Under the pieces are notes generated by a model, which did not search any database, was not told the DNA's origin, and worked only from the letters and a program-made list of their open reading frames with translations. From Rhizobium sp. 18055 (lineage in GTDB: Bacteria; Pseudomonadota; Alphaproteobacteria; Rhizobiales; Rhizobiaceae), in contig NZ_CACSKD010000002.1 of NCBI RefSeq assembly GCF_902706285.1, positions 476,462 through 540,461 of the forward strand: a stretch of 64,000 bases of DNA, written 5' to 3'. The position numbers and the translations under genes were made by a program. Of the stretch, positions 26,964 through 37,247 are shown one piece after another (positions within the stretch are counted from its first letter, which is position 1; each line of letters opens with the position of its first letter).

Positions 26964-27353
26964 TCAGACGCGACGCTTCTTGCGCGGGCGGCAACCATTG
27001 TGCGGGATCGGGGTCACGTCGCGGATGGACGTGATCATGAAACCAGCAGCCTGGAGGGCGCGCAGAGCAGATTCACGACCCGAACCCGGACCGCAAACTT
27101 CAACTTCCAGCGACTTCATGCCGTGTTCCTGCGCCTTCTTGGCAGCATCTTCAGCGGCGATCTGAGCGGCGAACGGCGTCGACTTGCGCGAGCCCTTGAA
27201 GCCCTTGGCGCCAGCAGACGACCAGGCAATCGTGTTGCCCTGTGCGTCGGTGATCGTGATCATCGTGTTGTTGAAGGTCGAGTTGACGTGAGCAACGCCC
27301 GACGAAATGTTTTTACGTTCGCGACGGCGAACGCGTACGGCTTCCTTGGCCAT
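26964..27353 (-). CDS. rpsK: 30S ribosomal protein S11
   Basis: 129 residues from the ATG at 27353 ([16 protein letters not shown]); the longer frame to 27383 is not conserved. [19 protein letters not shown] and the tail [18 protein letters not shown] are diagnostic. It binds 16S rRNA in the platform of the small subunit. It is separated from rpsM by 137 bases that contain a terminator-like hairpin. Confidence 0.98.
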   Translation of the reverse strand: MAKEAVRVRRRERKNISSGVAHVNSTFNNTMITITDAQGNTIAWSSAGAKGFKGSRKSTPFAAQIAAEDAAKKAQEHGMKSLEVEVCGPGSGRESALRALQAAGFMITSIRDVTPIPHNGCRPRKKRRV

Positions 27354-27445
27354 TTTTAAAATCCCTTTCTTGGATCTCTGCACCGCCGTAATACCAGCGG
27401 CTACACCGGAACGAGACCTTGCGGCCCTGCCCGAAACTCAAAAGA

Positions 27446-27466
27446 GGCCGGCGAATACCGCCAGCC
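27446..27466 (-). terminator. Terminator-like hairpin between rpsM and rpsK
   Basis: On the minus strand GGCTGGCG, five bases, CGCCGGCC and then TCTTTTG form a stem with one mismatch and a short U-run. It may attenuate transcription within the alpha operon. Confidence 0.5.
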
Positions 27467-27490
27467 CCCTCATCCCCGGTTTCCCGGAAA

Positions 27491-27859
27491 TTACTTCTTC
27501 TTACCAGCGATTGCCTTTGCAGGACCCTTGCGGGTGCGTGCATTGGTGTGCGTGCGCTGACCGCGGACCGGAAGGCCACGGCGATGACGCAGACCGCGGT
27601 AGCAGCCCAGGTCCATCAGACGCTTGATGTTCATCGAGGTTTCGCGACGCAGGTCGCCTTCAACCTGATAATCGCGGTCGATGGTTTCGCGGATCTGCAG
27701 GACTTCAGCATCGGTGAGCTGATTGACACGGCGATCAAGCGGAATACCGACCTTCTCGACGATTTCCTGTGCGAATTTCGAGCCAATCCCGTGAATATAC
27801 GTCAGCGCAATAACAACGCGCTTTGCAGTCGGGATGTTGACGCCAGCGATACGTGCCAC
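27491..27859 (-). CDS. rpsM: 30S ribosomal protein S13
   Basis: 122 residues from a GTG at 27859 ([10 protein letters not shown]...) with GGAGAA upstream; there is no nearer [15 protein letters not shown] is the helix-hairpin-helix-like part, and [31 protein letters not shown] is the basic tail near the tRNA site. The gene is the first after adk in the cluster. Confidence 0.97.
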   Translation of the reverse strand: MARIAGVNIPTAKRVVIALTYIHGIGSKFAQEIVEKVGIPLDRRVNQLTDAEVLQIRETIDRDYQVEGDLRRETSMNIKRLMDLGCYRGLRHRRGLPVRGQRTHTNARTRKGPAKAIAGKKK

Positions 27860-28084
27860 GCCTATTCTCCTTGCGTTCCAGTTGCCATCCGGCAAGTGGT
27901 GTCTCGTTACACGGCCCGGGAAGGCCGCAATTACAATTCAGGTTCTCAACAAGTCAACACGACCGAACCCGGAATTCCGATGGGAAGTCCGCGCCGATCG
28001 CATAATATGTCGCGAGTTGGCGCGGTGTTTAGCGGAATCAGTGCCCAAAAGCAACCGCTCCCGCCAAGTTTTATTTCCAAAGCC

Positions 28085-28735
28085 TTACAGCTTCGAAAGG
28101 ATCGCTTCGATCTCGCCGGTAACGTGATCGATATCGGCCATGCCATCCACCGACTGCAACTTGCCCTTGGCATAGTAGTAGCCGATCAGAGGAGATGTTT
28201 CTTTGTAATAGGCCTGAAGGCGGGTGACCACCGTCTCGGCATTGTCGTCTGGACGACGCTTGAAGTGGGTGGATCCGCAACGATCGCAGACCCCCTCGAC
28301 CGAGGGCTTGTTATCTGAGTCGTGGTACCCGGCGCCACAGTTTGCGCATGTATAACGACCGGAAACGCGATGCGCGAGAATTCCATCGTCGACCGCAACC
28401 TGAATGACCGCGGAGAGCTCGAGGCCCTTGTCTTTCAACATCGCCTCTGTGGCATCGGCCTGCACCAGGGTGCGCGGGAAGCCATCGAGAATGAAGCCCT
28501 TGGCGCAGTCAGGCTGATCGAGCCGCTCGGAGATGATGGCGTTCACCACCTCGTCCGGAACCAGCTTGCCTGCCTTCATCAATGCGTCTGCACGTTTGCC
28601 TACCTCTGTGCCTGCCTGGACGGCTGCACGGAGCATGTCGCCCGTGGAGAGTTGCGGAATTCCGTACTTCTCCACGATCCGCTGAGCCTGGGTCCCCTTA
28701 CCCGCGCCCGGCGGTCCTAAAAGTATAAGCCTCAT
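28085..28735 (-). CDS. adk: Adenylate kinase (zinc LID type)
   Basis: 216 residues. The P-loop is GPPGAGKGTQ (7-16) and the AMP-binding region DGFPRTLVQAD (84-94). The LID domain carries a complete four-cysteine zinc site (C130, C133, C150, C153), a form usual in Gram-positives and known from some alphaproteobacteria. It interconverts AMP, ATP and ADP. Its ATG overlaps the secY stop by four bases, the usual secY-adk arrangement. Confidence 0.97.
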   Translation of the reverse strand: MRLILLGPPGAGKGTQAQRIVEKYGIPQLSTGDMLRAAVQAGTEVGKRADALMKAGKLVPDEVVNAIISERLDQPDCAKGFILDGFPRTLVQADATEAMLKDKGLELSAVIQVAVDDGILAHRVSGRYTCANCGAGYHDSDNKPSVEGVCDRCGSTHFKRRPDDNAETVVTRLQAYYKETSPLIGYYYAKGKLQSVDGMADIDHVTGEIEAILSKL

Positions 28736-30072
28736 CGCCCCCTCTTTCCTCCACGCAACTTCGACTTCTTGATCAGGCCTTCGTACTGCTGCGCGATCAG
28801 GTGGCCCTGGATCTGTGCGACCGTATCGAGAGTTACGCTAACCACGATCAAAAGCGAAGTGCCACCAAGGGATAATGGGATGCCGGTTTGCGACACCAGA
28901 ATTTCCGGCAGGATGCAGACGAAGACGAGATAGATGGCGCCGACGACCGTAATGCGGGTCAGGACGTAATCGATATACTCTGCTGTCCGCTCGCCCGGAC
29001 GGATGCCCGGGATGAAGCCGCCGTGCTTCTTCAAATTGTCGGCCGTGTCCTTCGGATTGAAGACGATGGCCGTGTAGAAGAAGGCGAAGAAGGCGATCAG
29101 CAGGCCGTAGAGGAGCATGTAGAGCGGCTGGCCGTGGCCAAGTGCTGCAACAATCGACGTGATCCATGGGGGCATGTTCGTCGTGCTGGCGAAGCCTGCG
29201 ATCGTCGCCGGCAGCAGAAGCAGCGAGGACGAGAAGATTGCCGGGATAACGCCCGAGGTGTTGAGCTTGAGCGGCAGGTGCGACGTATCGCCCTGGAACA
29301 TGCGGTTGCCGACCTGGCGCTTCGGATACTGGATCAGAAGGCGGCGCTGGGCCCGCTCAACGAAGACGATGACGGCGATCACAGCAATTGCAACGATGAT
29401 GACTGCAAGAATCAGGGTCGTGGACAGTGCGCCGGTGCGGCCGAGTTCGAGCGTGCCGGCAAGAGCGGTCGGCAGCCCAGCAGCAATGCCGGCGAAGATG
29501 ATGAGCGAGATGCCGTTGCCTATACCACGCGAGGTGATCTGCTCGCCGAGCCACATCAGGAACATCGTGCCGCCGAGCAGCGTGATGACTGTGGAGATAC
29601 GGAAGAAGATGCCCGGATCGACGACCAGCCCCTGCCCGCTTTCGAGGCCGACAGCGATGCCATAAGCCTGCAGCGTGCCGAGAAGCACCGTGCCGTAGCG
29701 GGTGTACTGGTTGATGATCTTACGGCCCTGCTCGCCTTCCTTCTTCAGGTTTTCGAGCGCAGGCACGACCGAGGTCATCAGCTGAACGATAATGGAAGCG
29801 GAAATGTAGGGCATGATACCGAGCGCGAAGATCGCCATGCGCTGTACAGCGCCACCCGAGAACATGTTGAAGAGACCGAGGATACCGCCGGACTGGCCGC
29901 TGAAGGCTGCAGCGTAGGCTTCAGGATTGAGGCCCGGGAGCGGAATGTGCGTACCCAATCGATAGACAAGCAGGGCTGCCAGTGTAAACCACAGGCGCTT
30001 CTTGAGATCCTCGGCTTTCGAGAAGGTCGAGAAATTGAGGTTGGAAGCCAACTGTTCCGCTGCAGACGCCAT
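28732..30072 (-). CDS. secY: Protein translocase subunit SecY
   Basis: 446 residues from the ATG at 30072 (MASAAEQLASNLNFSTFSKAEDLKKRLWF), the normal N-terminus; a longer frame to 30111 is not conserved. About ten membrane helices form the Sec channel. Conserved cytoplasmic loops include NPKDTADNLKKHGGFIPGIRPGERTAEYIDYVLTRIT. It is separated from rplO by about 240 bases with a terminator, so secY-adk probably has its own promoter as well. Confidence 0.98.
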   Translation of the reverse strand: MASAAEQLASNLNFSTFSKAEDLKKRLWFTLAALLVYRLGTHIPLPGLNPEAYAAAFSGQSGGILGLFNMFSGGAVQRMAIFALGIMPYISASIIVQLMTSVVPALENLKKEGEQGRKIINQYTRYGTVLLGTLQAYGIAVGLESGQGLVVDPGIFFRISTVITLLGGTMFLMWLGEQITSRGIGNGISLIIFAGIAAGLPTALAGTLELGRTGALSTTLILAVIIVAIAVIAVIVFVERAQRRLLIQYPKRQVGNRMFQGDTSHLPLKLNTSGVIPAIFSSSLLLLPATIAGFASTTNMPPWITSIVAALGHGQPLYMLLYGLLIAFFAFFYTAIVFNPKDTADNLKKHGGFIPGIRPGERTAEYIDYVLTRITVVGAIYLVFVCILPEILVSQTGIPLSLGGTSLLIVVSVTLDTVAQIQGHLIAQQYEGLIKKSKLRGGKRGR

Positions 30073-30265
30073 GCGTATCTCCGCGCTACCGATTTCGGGC
30101 TCTTGCCACATGCGAGGCAGAACGCCGTATCGGCATTTCTGAATTATTCAAAAGCGGGTTTTGGACGGATTGCGGGCGCAACCTATGCCTCACCCTGTTA
30201 TTCGCTCGACCGTTCCTGATGCACGTGCATCCGGCCGGTTTTTGTGAGGCTCACATATGGGAGCA

Positions 30266-30298
30266 AAACCGCCCGGTGTGAAGCACCCCGGGCGGTTT
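30266..30298 (-). terminator. Terminator between rplO and secY
   Basis: AAACCGCCCGG and CCGGGCGGTTT form an 11-bp stem with an 11-nt loop. On the minus strand it ends in GGTTTTG. It splits the spc operon just after rplO (stop at 30312). Confidence 0.75.
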
Positions 30299-30311
30299 AT
30301 CATAGATTAAA

Positions 30312-30785
30312 TTATTCTGCAGCCTTGGCAGAAAGAAGCGTGACGGAACCGCCAGCCTTTTCGATCTTTTCGACTGCAGGCTTGGAAGCGCCGGCAACTT
30401 CGAAAGTGACCTTTGCCTTCAGCTCGCCGTCGGCGAGAACACGAACGCCGTCCTTGATGCGACGGATAACGCCGGCAGCCTTGAGAGCTGCTGCATCAAC
30501 CGTGGACTTGGCGTCGAGCTTGCCAGCGTCGATCGCAGCCTGAACACGCTCAAGCGACACGACAACGAAGTCGGACTTGAAGATGTTGTTGAAGCCGCGC
30601 TTCGGCAGACGACGGTAGATTGGCATCTGGCCGCCTTCGAAGCCGTTGATGGCAACGCCTGAACGGGACTTCTGACCCTTGACGCCGCGACCACCGGTCT
30701 TGCCCGAGCCCGAACCGATACCGCGGCCGAGGCGCTTGCGGCTGTGGGTCGAACCTTCGTTGTCTTTGATTTCATTGAGTTTCAT
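30312..30785 (-). CDS. rplO: 50S ribosomal protein L15
   Basis: 157 residues from the ATG at 30785 ([34 protein letters not shown], the glycine-rich L15 signature). The middle has [18 protein letters not shown] and the end [14 protein letters not shown]. It is a late-assembly protein of the large subunit. It follows rpmD by 16 bases. Confidence 0.97.
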   Translation of the reverse strand: MKLNEIKDNEGSTHSRKRLGRGIGSGSGKTGGRGVKGQKSRSGVAINGFEGGQMPIYRRLPKRGFNNIFKSDFVVVSLERVQAAIDAGKLDAKSTVDAAALKAAGVIRRIKDGVRVLADGELKAKVTFEVAGASKPAVEKIEKAGGSVTLLSAKAAE

Positions 30786-30801
30786 AGCGAATACTCCCTG
30801 C

Positions 30802-31011
30802 TTACTTCTCGTCGACGACGCGAACGAGATGCTGGACAGCACGGATCATGCCACGAACGGAAGGGGTATCTTCCAGCGTGCGACGACGGTGCATCTTGTT
30901 CAGCCCAAGACCGATCAGCGTCTTCTGCTGGTAGTCTGGACGGCGAATCGGGCTACCGATCTGCTCGACGGTGACCGTCTTAGCTTCGGTCTTCTTTGTA
31001 GCCTTGGCCAT
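30802..31011 (-). CDS. rpmD: 50S ribosomal protein L30
   Basis: 69 residues. The core [44 protein letters not shown] is the L30 fold; the N-terminal [10 protein letters not shown] is a short lysine-rich extension. It lies in the usual place between rpsE and rplO. Confidence 0.96.
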   Translation of the reverse strand: MAKATKKTEAKTVTVEQIGSPIRRPDYQQKTLIGLGLNKMHRRRTLEDTPSVRGMIRAVQHLVRVVDEK

Positions 31012-31024
31012 GGATCAGCTCCTC

Positions 31025-31594
31025 TTATTCTTCAGAAGCGTTACCGGAAGCGGCACGGCGAGCCTGAAGCGTAGCATACTTGATGCCGCGCTGAGCTGCG
31101 ATGTCCTTCGGGTGAACCTGGTGCTTCAGAGCGTCGAAGGTAGCGCGAACCATGTTGTATGGGTTCGAGGAACCGGTCGACTTGGCGACGACGTCGTGAA
31201 CGCCGAGCGTTTCGAAAACAGCGCGCATCGGGCCACCAGCGATGATACCGGTACCGACCTTGGCCGAACGAAGCAGAACCTTGCCGGCGCCATGGCGACC
31301 ATGAACGTCGTGATGCAGCGTACGGCCGTCACGCAGCGGTACGAAGATCAGTTCGCGCTTGGCAGCTTCAGTCGCCTTGCGGATTGCTTCAGGCACTTCG
31401 CGAGCCTTGCCGTGACCAAAGCCAACGCGGCCCTTCTGGTCGCCAACAACGACGAGAGCGGCAAAACCGAAACGACGGCCACCCTTGACAACCTTGGCAA
31501 CGCGATTGATCGCGACCAGCTTGTCAACGAATTCGCTATCGCGTTCTTCGCGGTTCTGGCGATCGTCGCGCGAACCTTTTCTTTCCTGTGCCAT
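31025..31594 (-). CDS. rpsE: 30S ribosomal protein S5
   Basis: 189 residues. [53 protein letters not shown] is the double-stranded RNA-binding domain, followed by the decoding-site region [21 protein letters not shown]. It contributes to translational accuracy. A terminator-like hairpin lies in the 134-base gap before it. Confidence 0.98.
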   Translation of the reverse strand: MAQERKGSRDDRQNREERDSEFVDKLVAINRVAKVVKGGRRFGFAALVVVGDQKGRVGFGHGKAREVPEAIRKATEAAKRELIFVPLRDGRTLHHDVHGRHGAGKVLLRSAKVGTGIIAGGPMRAVFETLGVHDVVAKSTGSSNPYNMVRATFDALKHQVHPKDIAAQRGIKYATLQARRAASGNASEE

Positions 31595-31689
31595 TGTCCT
31601 TTTCCTTTTTCTTTTCCGGGTGCGAACGGCAACAAAACGAAGACCGCATCAACCTCCCCTTGAAGAGAGCGATTGCGGTCCGGTGAAAA

Positions 31690-31720
31690 TCCGGCCGGAA
31701 CCTCGCTGGCCCCGGCCGGA
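31690..31720 (-). terminator. Terminator-like hairpin between rplR and rpsE
   Basis: On the minus strand TCCGGCCGG, a 13-nt loop, CCGGCCGGA and then TTTTC. The stem is nine perfect bp. It is unusual inside the spc operon and may act as an attenuator. Confidence 0.5.
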
Positions 31721-31728
31721 AATCTAAA

Positions 31729-32091
31729 TCAGAAGGTCAGACCGCCTTCGCGGGCTGCATCTGCCAGGGCCTTGATACGGCCGTGAAAGATGAAGGCGCC
31801 ACGGTCGAATACGACTTCCTTGACGCCGGCCTTGGAGGCGCGCTCAGCAACGAGCTTACCCACCAGGGTAGCAGCTGCTGTGTCAGCACCGGTCTTCAGA
31901 GAACCGCGCAGGTCCTTATCGAGGGTCGAGGCAGACGCGAGCGTCTTACCTGCAACATCGTCGATAACCTGAACGTAGATGTTCTTCGAGGAGCGATGAA
32001 CCGACAGGCGCGGACGGCCATTGGCCACCGACTTGAGGTGACGACGCACGCGGTTGGCACGACGTGCAAGTGCTTCTTTCCTGCTAGCCAT
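31729..32091 (-). CDS. rplR: 50S ribosomal protein L18
   Basis: 120 residues. [33 protein letters not shown] and [25 protein letters not shown] are diagnostic. It brings 5S rRNA into the large subunit with L5. It follows rplF by 12 bases. Confidence 0.97.
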   Translation of the reverse strand: MASRKEALARRANRVRRHLKSVANGRPRLSVHRSSKNIYVQVIDDVAGKTLASASTLDKDLRGSLKTGADTAAATLVGKLVAERASKAGVKEVVFDRGAFIFHGRIKALADAAREGGLTF

Positions 32092-32103
32092 TTCGCGTGA
32101 TCC

Positions 32104-32637
32104 TTACTTCTTCTTGCCTTCTTTGCGAACAATACGTTCGCCGGCATACTTGACGCCCTTGCCCTTGTAAGGCTCAGGACCGCGATATTCGCGGATTTCT
32201 GCGGCGACCTGACCGACCTGCTGCTTATTGATGCCAGTGACAACAATTTCAGTAGGCTTCGGAACGGCGATCGTGATGCCTTCCGGGGTCTGGTAAACGA
32301 CGTCATGGCTGAAACCGAGTGCCAGCTGCAGGTTCTTGCCCTGAAGCGTGGCGCGGTAACCGACGCCGTTGATTTCGAGCTTGCGCTCGTAGCCGTCCTT
32401 AACACCGGTGAAGATGTTCTCGATCATCGTGCGGGACATGCCCCACTTCGAACGAGCATCCTTCGACTGCGTGAGCGGTGTCACGACAACTGCATTATCT
32501 TCGAGCGTAACGCCGACTTCGTCGTTTGCGACGAAGAAGAGTTCGCCCTTCGGGCCCTTTGCAGTAACCTTCTGGCCTTCGACCGTAGCCGTAATCCCAG
32601 CAGGTATCTGAACGGGCTTCTTACCGATACGAGACAT
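32104..32637 (-). CDS. rplF: 50S ribosomal protein L6
   Basis: 177 residues with [33 protein letters not shown] and the second repeat ending [26 protein letters not shown]. It binds 23S rRNA near the factor-binding stalk. It lies between rpsH and rplR. Confidence 0.98.
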   Translation of the reverse strand: MSRIGKKPVQIPAGITATVEGQKVTAKGPKGELFFVANDEVGVTLEDNAVVVTPLTQSKDARSKWGMSRTMIENIFTGVKDGYERKLEINGVGYRATLQGKNLQLALGFSHDVVYQTPEGITIAVPKPTEIVVTGINKQQVGQVAAEIREYRGPEPYKGKGVKYAGERIVRKEGKKK

Positions 32638-32679
32638 GTTTCAATCCTGTCTGTTCGCTATGGAGATCGATGCTCGGCA

Positions 32680-33078
32680 TTAGAATACCGAGCAAAGAAC
32701 CTCGCCACCAACGTTCTGTTCGCGAGCCTGGTGATCTGCCATCACGCCCTTCGGAGTCGAAAGGATGGTGATGCCGAGACCGTTCGCGACCTGCGGAATG
32801 GACTTGACCGAGACATAAACCCGGCGGCCCGGCTTGGACACACGGCCGATCTCACGGATCACCGATGCGCCTTCGTAGTACTTCAGCTCGATGCTGATTT
32901 CAGACTTGCCATTGCCGAAATCGACAAGGGCGTAGCCACGGATGTAGCCTTCAGCCTGGAGAACATCGAGAACGCGTGCACGGAGCTTCGAAGCAGGCGT
33001 CGATACCGACGACTTGCGGCGAGAAGCGCCGTTGCGGATGCGAGTGAGCATATCGCCCAACGGATCAGTCATTGTCAT
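32680..33078 (-). CDS. rpsH: 30S ribosomal protein S8
   Basis: 132 residues: [38 protein letters not shown], then [35 protein letters not shown] (here read with VSKPGRR). It binds the central domain of 16S rRNA and in enterobacteria represses the spc operon; that is not proven here. Its reading frame may start at the ATG at 33078 or two codons later. Confidence 0.97.
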   Translation of the reverse strand: MTMTDPLGDMLTRIRNGASRRKSSVSTPASKLRARVLDVLQAEGYIRGYALVDFGNGKSEISIELKYYEGASVIREIGRVSKPGRRVYVSVKSIPQVANGLGITILSTPKGVMADHQAREQNVGGEVLCSVF

Positions 33079-33090
33079 CTAACTTGCCCC

Positions 33091-33396
33091 TTACCAGCTG
33101 GACTTGACAATACCCGGCACCTTGCCGAGACTGCCGAGTTCACGCAGCGCGATACGCGACATGCGCAGTTTGCGGTAGTATGCGCGCGGACGGCCCGATA
33201 CTTCACAACGGTTGCGAATACGGGTCTTCGATCCATCGCGCGGCAGGGATGCCAACTTGATCGAGGCCTTGAACCGTTCTTCGATAGGAAGAGCCTGGTT
33301 CATGATGATCGCCTTCAACTCAGCCCGCTTACCGGCCTGGTTAGCGACCGTAATACGGCGGCGCTTGTTCTTTTCAACTGCGCTGGTCTTCGCCAT
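33091..33396 (-). CDS. rpsN: 30S ribosomal protein S14 (long, zinc-free form)
   Basis: 101 residues from the ATG at 33396 ([30 protein letters not shown]). The C-terminal [40 protein letters not shown] lacks the CxxC pairs of zinc S14, so it is the long form usual in proteobacteria. It lies 32 bases after rplE. Confidence 0.97.
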   Translation of the reverse strand: MAKTSAVEKNKRRRITVANQAGKRAELKAIIMNQALPIEERFKASIKLASLPRDGSKTRIRNRCEVSGRPRAYYRKLRMSRIALRELGSLGKVPGIVKSSW

Positions 33397-33428
33397 GTGT
33401 GGTTCCTTTTCTACGCTCGTCGTTACGG

Positions 33429-33986
33429 TTACTGACGGAACGGGAAGTTGAACTCTGTCAAGAGAGCCCGTGCTTCGTCGTCCTTGGTGGCCGTCGTGCA
33501 AACGATGATGTCCATGCCCCACATCTGATCAACCTTATCGTAGTTGATTTCTGGGAACACAATGTGCTCCTTGATGCCCATGGCGAAGTTGCCACGGCCG
33601 TCAAAGCTCTTCGGGTTCAGGCCGCGAAAGTCGCGAACGCGCGGAAGCGCGATGTTGATCAGGCGGTCGAGAAACTCGTACATGCGGGCGCCACGAAGGG
33701 TAACCTTGGTGCCGATCGGCATGTCTTCGCGGACCTTGAAGCCAGCGATAGAGGTGCGTGCGCGGGTGATGACCGGCTTCTGACCAGCAATAGCGGCCAG
33801 GTCAGCTGCAGCAACAGTCGGCTTCTTCGAATCAGCCGTTGCTTCGCCAACACCCATGTTGATCACGATCTTGTCGAGCTTGGGGATCATCATCTCGTTT
33901 GCGAACGAGAACTGTTCCTGAAGCGCGGCGCGGATGCGCTCGACATATTCTTTCTTGAGCCGTGGCTCGTACTTTACCTCAGCCAT
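33429..33986 (-). CDS. rplE: 50S ribosomal protein L5
   Basis: 185 residues with [68 protein letters not shown] and [31 protein letters not shown]. It binds 5S rRNA and the P-site tRNA. Its start overlaps the rplX stop. Confidence 0.98.
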   Translation of the reverse strand: MAEVKYEPRLKKEYVERIRAALQEQFSFANEMMIPKLDKIVINMGVGEATADSKKPTVAAADLAAIAGQKPVITRARTSIAGFKVREDMPIGTKVTLRGARMYEFLDRLINIALPRVRDFRGLNPKSFDGRGNFAMGIKEHIVFPEINYDKVDQMWGMDIIVCTTATKDDEARALLTEFNFPFRQ

Positions 33987-34288
33987 CAGATCACCTCACC
34001 GGAACGCTTGGCCACACGGACCTTCTTGCCGTCAACAACCTGGAAACCGACGCGGGTCGGCTTGCCGTCCTTGTCGATGATCGAGACGTTGGACAAGTGA
34101 ACCGAGGCTTCCTTGCTGATGATGCCGGCTTCCTGGCTCTGCGTCTGGCGCTGGTGGCGCTTTACGACGTTGATGCCACGAACTACGGCGCGATCTTCCT
34201 TAGGCAGGACCTGGAGGACTTCGCCAGTGCGGCCCTTGTCCTTGCCTGCGAGCATGACGACCGTGTCGCCCTTACGAATCTTTTGCAT
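33986..34288 (-). CDS. rplX: 50S ribosomal protein L24
   Basis: 100 residues with the KOW motif [43 protein letters not shown]. It is one of the first proteins to bind 23S rRNA. It is tightly packed between rplN and rplE, with a one-base overlap with rplE. Confidence 0.98.
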   Translation of the reverse strand: MQKIRKGDTVVMLAGKDKGRTGEVLQVLPKEDRAVVRGINVVKRHQRQTQSQEAGIISKEASVHLSNVSIIDKDGKPTRVGFQVVDGKKVRVAKRSGEVI

Positions 34289-34300
34289 CGTTCGCGCTCC

Positions 34301-34669
34301 TTACAGTACTTCTGGAGCGAGCGAGATGATCTTCATGTGGTTCTTAGCGCGAAGTTCGCGCGGAACCGGTCCGAAGATACGAGTGCCGATCGGCTCTTTC
34401 TTGTTGTCGATGAGGACTGCTGCATTGGTGTCGAAGCGGATGACACTGCCATCAACGCGACGGATTTCCTTGGCGGTACGAACAACAACCGCCTTCATCA
34501 CGTCGCCCTTCTTCACGCGGCCGCGCGGAATAGCTTCCTTGATCGAAACGACAATGATGTCGCCGATCGAGGCATACTTGCGCTTAGAACCGCCCAGCAC
34601 CTTGATGCACATGACACGACGTGCGCCGGAATTATCCGCCACGTCGAGGTTTGTTTGCATCTGAATCAT
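34301..34669 (-). CDS. rplN: 50S ribosomal protein L14
   Basis: 122 residues from the ATG at 34669 ([33 protein letters not shown]). [52 protein letters not shown] is conserved. It is the first gene of the spc operon. A 260-base gap with a strong terminator separates it from rpsQ. Confidence 0.98.
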   Translation of the reverse strand: MIQMQTNLDVADNSGARRVMCIKVLGGSKRKYASIGDIIVVSIKEAIPRGRVKKGDVMKAVVVRTAKEIRRVDGSVIRFDTNAAVLIDNKKEPIGTRIFGPVPRELRAKNHMKIISLAPEVL

Positions 34670-34847
34670 ATCAGGTCGCCTTCTAGGTTTACCAGGACGG
34701 TTGGGCTTGCGCCCCCTTCCCCAGCTTATGAAAATCGTCAGCCGGCCGCTTGCCAAGAAAGCAGGCGAAAACACGGCAATAGCTTGAATAGCGCGGGATA
34801 GATCATGACAGGGTGGTTTCCCAACGGGACCTTCCGTGCGCTCAAAG

Positions 34848-34876
34848 CAAAAGAACGCTCGACGAACGAGCGTTCT
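34848..34876 (-). terminator. Terminator between spc (rplN) and S10 (rpsQ) operons
   Basis: On the minus strand AGAACGCTCG, a 5-nt loop, CGAGCGTTCT and TTTTGC form a 10-bp perfect stem and U-run. It lies about 55 bases after the rpsQ stop, at the canonical boundary between the S10 and spc operons. Confidence 0.88.
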
Positions 34877-34929
34877 GTTGCTGCTTCATATAGATATTTC
34901 CGCGAGACGCAAGGCCCCGCGCAAAAATC

Positions 34930-35169
34930 TTACTTAGCCTGGGCGGAAACGACCGTCCAGCGCTTGTCCTTGGAGATTGGCGCGCATTCCTCGATGGAAA
35001 CGGCGTCGCCGATCTTAAACTGGTTATTCTCGTCGTGGGCCTTGTACTTCTTGGAACGACGAACGGTCTTCTGGAGCAGCGGATGAGCGAAACGACGCTC
35101 AACGCGGACAACTACAGTCTTTTCGTTCTTGTCGCCAACGACGACGCCCTGCAGGATGCGCTTCGGCAT
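34930..35169 (-). CDS. rpsQ: 30S ribosomal protein S17
   Basis: 79 residues from the ATG at 35169 ([27 protein letters not shown]). [43 protein letters not shown] is diagnostic of the OB-fold protein S17. It is the last gene of the S10 operon, four bases after rpmC. Confidence 0.98.
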   Translation of the reverse strand: MPKRILQGVVVGDKNEKTVVVRVERRFAHPLLQKTVRRSKKYKAHDENNQFKIGDAVSIEECAPISKDKRWTVVSAQAK

Positions 35170-35173
35170 ATTC

Positions 35174-35374
35174 TTAGGCCTTTGCTTCTGCCGCCTTCTG
35201 GCGGGCAATGGTTTTCACGCGGGCGATGTCTTTGCGGACTTCGTTGACGCGGGAGGACTTTTCGAGCTGACCGGTGGCCTTCTGGAAGCGCAGGTTGAAC
35301 TGCTCCTTCTTCAGGTCGACAAGCTTGTCCTTGAGCTGATCGGCCGTCAGGCCGCGAACTTCTTCGGCTTTCAT
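35174..35374 (-). CDS. rpmC: 50S ribosomal protein L29
   Basis: 66 residues forming a helical hairpin ([52 protein letters not shown]). It sits near the peptide exit. It lies 12 bases after rplP. Confidence 0.97.
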   Translation of the reverse strand: MKAEEVRGLTADQLKDKLVDLKKEQFNLRFQKATGQLEKSSRVNEVRKDIARVKTIARQKAAEAKA

Positions 35375-35386
35375 GTGCCTTGCTCC

Positions 35387-35800
35387 TTACTCTGCAATGC
35401 GCTGTACGAAGCGCGTCTTGACCGAGAGCTTGGCAGAGCCGAGGCGAAGCGCCTCACGAGCGATTTCTTCGCTGACACCGTCGATTTCGAACATCATGCG
35501 GCCTGGCTTGACCTTGCATGCCCAATATTCAACGGAGCCCTTACCCTTACCCATACGGACTTCGGTTGGTTTTGCGGTTACCGGAACGTCCGGGAACACG
35601 CGGATCCATACACGGCCAGCACGCTTCATGTAGCGCGTGATCGCGCGGCGAGCCGCTTCGATCTCGCGTGCATTGACGCGGTTTGGCTCTTGAGCCTTAA
35701 GGCCGAATTCACCAAAGGCGAGGTCTGAACCACCCTTGGCGACGCCCTTGATGCGGCCCTTAAATTGCTTGCGGTACTTGGTACGCTTTGGCTGCAACAT
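35387..35800 (-). CDS. rplP: 50S ribosomal protein L16
   Basis: 137 residues, with [42 protein letters not shown] and [24 protein letters not shown]. It binds near the A-site and is needed for peptidyl transfer. It lies 36 bases after rpsC. Confidence 0.98.
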   Translation of the reverse strand: MLQPKRTKYRKQFKGRIKGVAKGGSDLAFGEFGLKAQEPNRVNAREIEAARRAITRYMKRAGRVWIRVFPDVPVTAKPTEVRMGKGKGSVEYWACKVKPGRMMFEIDGVSEEIAREALRLGSAKLSVKTRFVQRIAE

Positions 35801-35836
35801 TTTCTAATTCTCCGAACTTATCTGCCACCAACGCTA

Positions 35837-36556
35837 TTAAGCGTTGTCGCGGCGACGATCACGATCACGGCTAGCCGGACCCTGCGCATCACCCTCGAGT
35901 GCGCGGCGCTCGGAGGCCATCGGATCATGCTCAAGGATTTCGCCCTTGAAGATCCAAACCTTGATGCCGCAAATACCGAAAGCGGTTTCCGCTTCAGCTG
36001 TGCCGTAGTCAATGTCCGCACGCAGCGTGTGCAGCGGAACGCGACCTTCGCGGTACCATTCCGAACGGGCGATTTCAGCACCACCGAGACGGCCTGCGCA
36101 GGTGATCTTGATGCCTTCGGCGCCAAGACGCATTGCAGACTGAACGGCGCGCTTCATGGCGCGACGGAACGCTACACGACGCTCGAGCTGCTGAGCGATC
36201 GACTGGGCGACCAGTACAGCGTCGACTTCCGGCTTGCGTACTTCAACGATGTTGAGATGCGTTTCGGAGTTCGTCATGTCCGACAGCTTCTTGCGGAGCT
36301 TGTCGATGTCTGCGCCCTTCTTGCCGATGATCAGGCCCGGACGAGCCGAGTGGATCGTGACGCGGCACTTCTTGTGCGGACGCTCGATAACCACCTTGGA
36401 GATACCGGCCTGCTTCAGTTCGCTCATCACGAACTTGCGCATCTTCAGGTCTTCGTGCAGCAGCTGACCGTATTCGGCATTGTCCGCAAACCAGCGGCTA
36501 TCCCAAGTGCGGTTGATACCAAGACGGAAACCAATTGGATTGATTTTCTGACCCAT
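35837..36556 (-). CDS. rpsC: 30S ribosomal protein S3
   Basis: 239 residues with [24 protein letters not shown] and the KH domain [26 protein letters not shown]. The C-terminal tail is charged ([23 protein letters not shown]), as in other rhizobia. It lines the mRNA entry. The ATG touches the rplV stop with a one-base overlap. Confidence 0.98.
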   Translation of the reverse strand: MGQKINPIGFRLGINRTWDSRWFADNAEYGQLLHEDLKMRKFVMSELKQAGISKVVIERPHKKCRVTIHSARPGLIIGKKGADIDKLRKKLSDMTNSETHLNIVEVRKPEVDAVLVAQSIAQQLERRVAFRRAMKRAVQSAMRLGAEGIKITCAGRLGGAEIARSEWYREGRVPLHTLRADIDYGTAEAETAFGICGIKVWIFKGEILEHDPMASERRALEGDAQGPASRDRDRRRDNA

Positions 36557-36951
36557 TATGCGGCCTCCTCGGTGGCTGCTGCTTCAACTTCGCGAACCAC
36601 GATCGTGAGATGCGCGAAGGGCTTTTCGACGCGCGATGCGCGACCACGGCCACGAGCGTGGAAACGCTTCATGACGATCGACTTGCCGACGTAGGCTTCC
36701 GCCACGACCAGCGAGTCAACGTCGAGATCATGGTTGTTCTCGGCGTTCGCGATTGCGGATTCGAGCGTCTTTTTGACGGCGCCCGAAATACGCTTGCGCG
36801 AAAATTCCAGCTCAGCGAGAGCACGCTCGACCTTCATGCCGCGGATAAGCGCGGCCACCAGGTTGAGCTTCTGTGGGCTGACGCGGAGCGTGCGGGCGAC
36901 TGCTTGCGCCTCGTTGTCCTTCAGCCGGCGTTCGGCTTTTGCCTTGCCCAT
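36556..36951 (-). CDS. rplV: 50S ribosomal protein L22
   Basis: 131 residues: [37 protein letters not shown] and the loop [25 protein letters not shown] that reaches the exit tunnel. The N-terminal [16 protein letters not shown] is typical for the order. It lies between rpsS and rpsC. Confidence 0.98.
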   Translation of the reverse strand: MGKAKAERRLKDNEAQAVARTLRVSPQKLNLVAALIRGMKVERALAELEFSRKRISGAVKKTLESAIANAENNHDLDVDSLVVAEAYVGKSIVMKRFHARGRGRASRVEKPFAHLTIVVREVEAAATEEAA

Positions 36952-36953
36952 CG

Positions 36954-37232
36954 TTACTTCCTCTTTGCCTTCTTGTCCGCACCGTGACCGTAGTAGGTCC
37001 GGCTCGGAGAGAATTCACCGAATTTGTGACCGACCATGTCTTCATTGACATTGACCGGAATATGCTTGCTGCCGTTGTAGACGCCGAAGGTGAGACCGAC
37101 GAACTGGGGCAGGATCGTGGAGCGACGGCTCCAGATCTTGATTACTTCTGCACGTCCGCCTTCACGAACCTTCTCAGCCTTCTTGAGAAGATAGCCGTCA
37201 ACGAACGGACCTTTCCATACTGAACGAGCCAT
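36954..37232 (-). CDS. rpsS: 30S ribosomal protein S19
   Basis: 92 residues ([26 protein letters not shown], then [62 protein letters not shown]). It forms part of the head of the small subunit. Three bases separate it from rplV. Confidence 0.98.
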   Translation of the reverse strand: MARSVWKGPFVDGYLLKKAEKVREGGRAEVIKIWSRRSTILPQFVGLTFGVYNGSKHIPVNVNEDMVGHKFGEFSPSRTYYGHGADKKAKRK

Positions 37233-37247
37233 TGGAGACTTCCTCTC

